A DNA stretch of 16,458 bases, from assembly GCA_016934175.1 (NCBI GenBank), contig JAFGTI010000030.1, forward strand, positions 1-16,458. Direction: 5' to 3'. Positions 14,485 through 16,458 of this stretch are shown in pieces (position 1 is the first letter of the stretch; each line of letters opens with the position of its first letter). The DNA is from Acholeplasmataceae bacterium (GTDB lineage: Bacteria > Bacillota_I > Bacilli_A > Acholeplasmatales > Acholeplasmataceae). Made by a program: the position numbers and the translations under genes. Under the pieces are notes generated by a model, which was not told where the DNA came from, did no database searches, and saw only the letters and a list, made by a program, of their open reading frames with translations.

Positions 14485-14985
14485 ATGAAGACATTTAAAG
14501 GGAAGCCAATCACTTTAATGGGTGAAGAAAAACGAATTGGAGATAATGCACCAAATTTCAAAGCATTAAATGTGAATAATGAAACAGTTCATCTTAAAGA
14601 CTATAAATCAAGATATATTGTTTTAAATGTTGTTCCTTCTCTAGACACTACAGTATGTGATAGACAAGCAAGAACTGTTAATAAAGAATTAGCTGCAAGA
14701 GAAGATATAACTATCCTAACTATTAGTAATGACTTACCATATGCTCAAGCAAGATGGTGTGGTAATTCGGGGCTTGAAAATGTTATCACATTAAGTGATT
14801 ATCTTGATTTAGATTTCGCACATAAATATGGTACTAATATCAAAGAATTAAGACTACAAGCAAGAAGCGTATTCGTTTTAGATGAAAATAGAAAAATTGT
14901 CTATCTTGAATATGTAGATGAAATGAGTCAACATTTGAATTTTGATGATTTACTATCATTCATTAAGGATTTACCGAAAGAATAA
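14485..14985 (+). CDS. tpx: Thiol peroxidase Tpx (atypical 2-Cys peroxiredoxin)
   Basis: Reduces hydrogen peroxide and organic peroxides with electrons from thioredoxin. At 166 residues it is normal for the family. The peroxidatic cysteine is C58 in PSLDTTVCDRQAR, and the resolving cysteine is C92 in WCG; the 34-residue spacing is the same as in E. coli Tpx. The N-terminal FKGKPITLMG and the GDNAPNF segments are also typical. AGGAAG at 14471-14476 lies 8 bases before the ATG. It is a single-gene unit with its own extended -10 promoter, and its stop codon lies in the loop of the following terminator. Presence of a peroxidase suggests at least some exposure to oxygen. Confidence 0.96.
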   Translation: MKTFKGKPITLMGEEKRIGDNAPNFKALNVNNETVHLKDYKSRYIVLNVVPSLDTTVCDRQARTVNKELAAREDITILTISNDLPYAQARWCGNSGLENVITLSDYLDLDFAHKYGTNIKELRLQARSVFVLDENRKIVYLEYVDEMSQHLNFDDLLSFIKDLPKE

Positions 14986-15003
14986 TCTTTCGGTTTTCTT
15001 TTT
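14974..15003 (+). terminator. Intrinsic terminator overlapping the end of tpx
   Basis: Perfect 8-bp stem CCGAAAGA (14974-14981) / TCTTTCGG (14986-14993) with the tetraloop ATAA, followed by TTTTCTTTTT. The final Pro-Lys-Glu codons form the left arm and the TAA stop lies in the loop. Confidence 0.9.
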
Positions 15004-15007
15004 CGTA

Positions 15008-15016
15008 TGGTATAAT
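15008..15016 (+). promoter_or_regulatory. Extended -10 promoter of ftsY-ylxM-ffh
   Basis: TGGTATAAT, a perfect -10 with TGn, 5 bases after the tpx terminator. The -35 position would fall inside the terminator's right arm (TTTCGG) and is poor. Transcription should start near 15023, with AGGAG at 15029-15033 and ATG at 15040. Confidence 0.65.
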
Positions 15017-15039
15017 ATTCAAAGAATTAGGAGAGTATT

Positions 15040-15996
15040 ATGGGACTATTTAAAAAGTTATTTAGCAAGAAACCTAAAAATGAAAAATACCAATTAGGGT
15101 TACATAAAACAAAAGAAAACCTTGGGAATCTAAAAAAGATATTAGCAGCATCAAACAAAATTGATGATGAGCTTTTTGATTCATTAGAAGATGTTTTTAT
15201 TCAAGCAGATATTGGCATTGATACCGTGATTTACTTTATTAACGAATTAAAAAAAGAAGTTGAAAATAAAAAAATGACTGATCCCAATGATCTTGCAGAG
15301 ATTATCGTAGATAAGATGTTTGAAATCTATCTAAAAGGTGAACTTGTTCAAACCGATTTAAACTATGACGAACATGAGGTCAACGTTTATTTATTTGTAG
15401 GAGTAAACGGCGTAGGTAAGACAACCACAATAGGTAAAATGGCGAAACAACTCAAAGATGAAGGAAAGAAAGTCATGATTGTTGCTGGTGATACATTTAG
15501 AGCTGGCGCTATTGATCAATTAGTTGAATGGGGAAAGAGAAGTCAGACATTTGTTTATAAAAAAGAAACTGGTTCAGACCCATCAAGTGTTATTTATGAT
15601 GCTTTAGAAATAGCAAATAAAGATAAGTATGATGTTGTATTAGTAGATACTGCAGGTAGACTACAAACAAAGGTTAATTTGATGGCTGAATTATCTAAAA
15701 TGAAACGTGTCATTCAGAAATCACTGCCAAACGCACCTCAAGAAACACTACTTGTTATTGATGCTACAACCGGACAAAATGGAATGCGTCAAGCAGAAGT
15801 ATTCAAGGATGCAACCGACGTTAGTGGTATTATCCTAACAAAACTAGATGGTACTGCTAAAGGTGGCATAGTACTTGCGATTAGACATCTCTATCATCTT
15901 CCTATTAAATACGTTGGATTAGGTGAAAAAATTGATGATTTAGTGATGTTTGATATTGAACAATATATATACGGACTATTCAAAGATTTCTTTTGA
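15040..15996 (+). CDS. ftsY: Signal recognition particle receptor FtsY
   Basis: Membrane-associated SRP GTPase that receives ribosome-nascent chain-SRP complexes and hands them to the Sec translocon. At 318 residues it is a short form without the long acidic A domain. The N-terminus MGLFKKLFSKK is a basic amphipathic helix suited to membrane contact. The N domain covers about 20-105 and the G domain follows, with G1 GVNGVGKTT (121-129), G2 DTFRAGA (151-157), G3 DTAGR (203-207), G4 TKLD (267-270) and G5 GLGE (293-296). AGGAG lies 6 bases before the ATG. It is followed by ylxM and ffh, so the receptor and its partner GTPase are made together. Confidence 0.97.
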   Translation: MGLFKKLFSKKPKNEKYQLGLHKTKENLGNLKKILAASNKIDDELFDSLEDVFIQADIGIDTVIYFINELKKEVENKKMTDPNDLAEIIVDKMFEIYLKGELVQTDLNYDEHEVNVYLFVGVNGVGKTTTIGKMAKQLKDEGKKVMIVAGDTFRAGAIDQLVEWGKRSQTFVYKKETGSDPSSVIYDALEIANKDKYDVVLVDTAGRLQTKVNLMAELSKMKRVIQKSLPNAPQETLLVIDATTGQNGMRQAEVFKDATDVSGIILTKLDGTAKGGIVLAIRHLYHLPIKYVGLGEKIDDLVMFDIEQYIYGLFKDFF

Positions 15997-16004
15997 GGAG
16001 ATTT

Positions 16005-16319
16005 ATGGAAAATTTAGAAAAAAAAGAACAACTAAATCAGCTCTATGATTTTTATGCATCACTACTCACAAAAAAACAAAAATTATACTTTGAACATTAC
16101 TATCGTGAAGATTATTCTTTACATGAAATTGCAGACCTTTATGGAGTGAGTCGAAATGCTGTTTTTGATCAACTTAAAAAAGTCGAGGAGCATTTGATTT
16201 CATATGAATCAAAATTAAGATTATTCGAATCACAAAATAAGAGATTAGAGATTATTGATGAAGCACTGAAAAATAAAGATGTTTCTTTATTAAAGGATTT
16301 AAGAAAGTTGGATGAATAA
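16005..16319 (+). CDS. ylxM: SRP-associated helix-turn-helix protein YlxM (UPF0122)
   Basis: A 104-residue small helical protein found between ftsY and ffh in many low-GC Gram-positives. The sigma-factor-region-4-like helix-turn-helix is clear: QKLYFEHYYREDYSLHEIA, then DLYGVSRNAVFDQLKKVEE (about 25-62), followed by a charged helical tail. The family is linked to the SRP by gene order; a chaperone or regulatory role has been proposed, and DNA binding is not certain. The start is ATG 16005, with GAGGAG at 15995-16000; the in-frame TTG at 15993 overlaps that ribosome site and is unlikely. The stop overlaps the ffh start (TAATG). Confidence 0.93.
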   Translation: MENLEKKEQLNQLYDFYASLLTKKQKLYFEHYYREDYSLHEIADLYGVSRNAVFDQLKKVEEHLISYESKLRLFESQNKRLEIIDEALKNKDVSLLKDLRKLDE

Positions 16320-16458
16320 TGGCAGAGAATAGTTTAAGCTCCCGCATGCAAATGGCTATGCGCCGTTTAACAGGCAAAGGCTTTTTAACTGAAAATGATA
16401 TTGATGAAATGATGCGTGAAGTCCGCCTTTCACTATTAGAAGCGGATGTTAATTTTAA
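16319..16458 (+). CDS. ffh: Signal recognition particle protein Ffh (5' part)
   Basis: The frame opens at ATG 16319, overlapping the ylxM stop, and runs off the end of the window after 46 codons. The N-terminus (SLSSRMQMAMRRLTGKGFLT, then REVRLSLLEADVNF) is the characteristic first helices of the Ffh N domain, ending before any GTPase motif. Ffh binds 4.5S RNA and signal peptides and docks with FtsY, encoded two genes upstream. The CGC Arg codons stand out against the AGA-rich neighbours, but the fragment is too short to weigh. Confidence 0.95.
   Translation, partial: MAENSLSSRMQMAMRRLTGKGFLTENDIDEMMREVRLSLLEADVNF

Noticed and set aside
15993..16004. Upstream TTG start for ylxM
   Set aside because: It overlaps the ftsY stop and the GAGGAG ribosome site that serves ATG 16005.

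Overview
AT-rich, gene-dense DNA with every gene on the + strand. The gene set and order suggest a low-GC bacterium at the Mollicutes/Firmicutes boundary, such as an Acholeplasmatales-, Izemoplasmatales- or Haloplasma-like lineage. TGA is a genuine stop for several full-length proteins (prepilin peptidase, the 257-residue membrane protein, signal peptidase, RNase HII, FtsY) and tryptophan is written TGG, so this is code 11 and not the Mycoplasma/Spiroplasma code 4. The lineage is an inference; no rRNA lies in the window.

Region 1 (1-6635) is a compact type IV pilus locus. It holds the tail of an unidentified upstream gene, the extension ATPase PilB, the platform protein PilC, one pilin with its own promoter and terminator, then an operon of prepilin peptidase PilD, a PilM-PilN fusion and a PilO-like protein. 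Together these make a near-minimal machine: PilD processes the pilin, PilB powers PilC to insert it into the fibre, and PilM-N/PilO link the cytoplasmic motor to the outer face of the membrane. No retraction ATPase (PilT) and no minor pilins are seen here.

Region 2 (6641-11902) looks like one operon with overlapping or tightly spaced genes: an unrecognised single-pass membrane protein, an FtsK/SpoIIIE-type DNA translocase with no membrane segments of its own, signal peptidase I, the ribosome-assembly GTPase RbgA and RNase HII.

Region 3 (11903-15003) has three single-gene units: a VOC-fold protein, DNA topoisomerase I with a near-consensus promoter, and thiol peroxidase Tpx. Region 4 (15008-end) is the conserved SRP cluster ftsY-ylxM-ffh, with ffh cut by the window end.

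Promoters and intrinsic terminators are easy to see. Several promoters have an extended -10 (TGnTATAAT) with a poor -35, and two terminators (after rnhB and tpx) have the stop codon of the gene inside the hairpin. Start codons were chosen by Shine-Dalgarno spacing, which gives TTG starts for pilC and rnhB and shorter N-termini for rbgA, rnhB, topA, ylxM and the VOC protein than the longest ORFs would. No gene-free stretch exceeds 300 bases. I saw no tRNA, rRNA, CRISPR array, insertion sequence or riboswitch.
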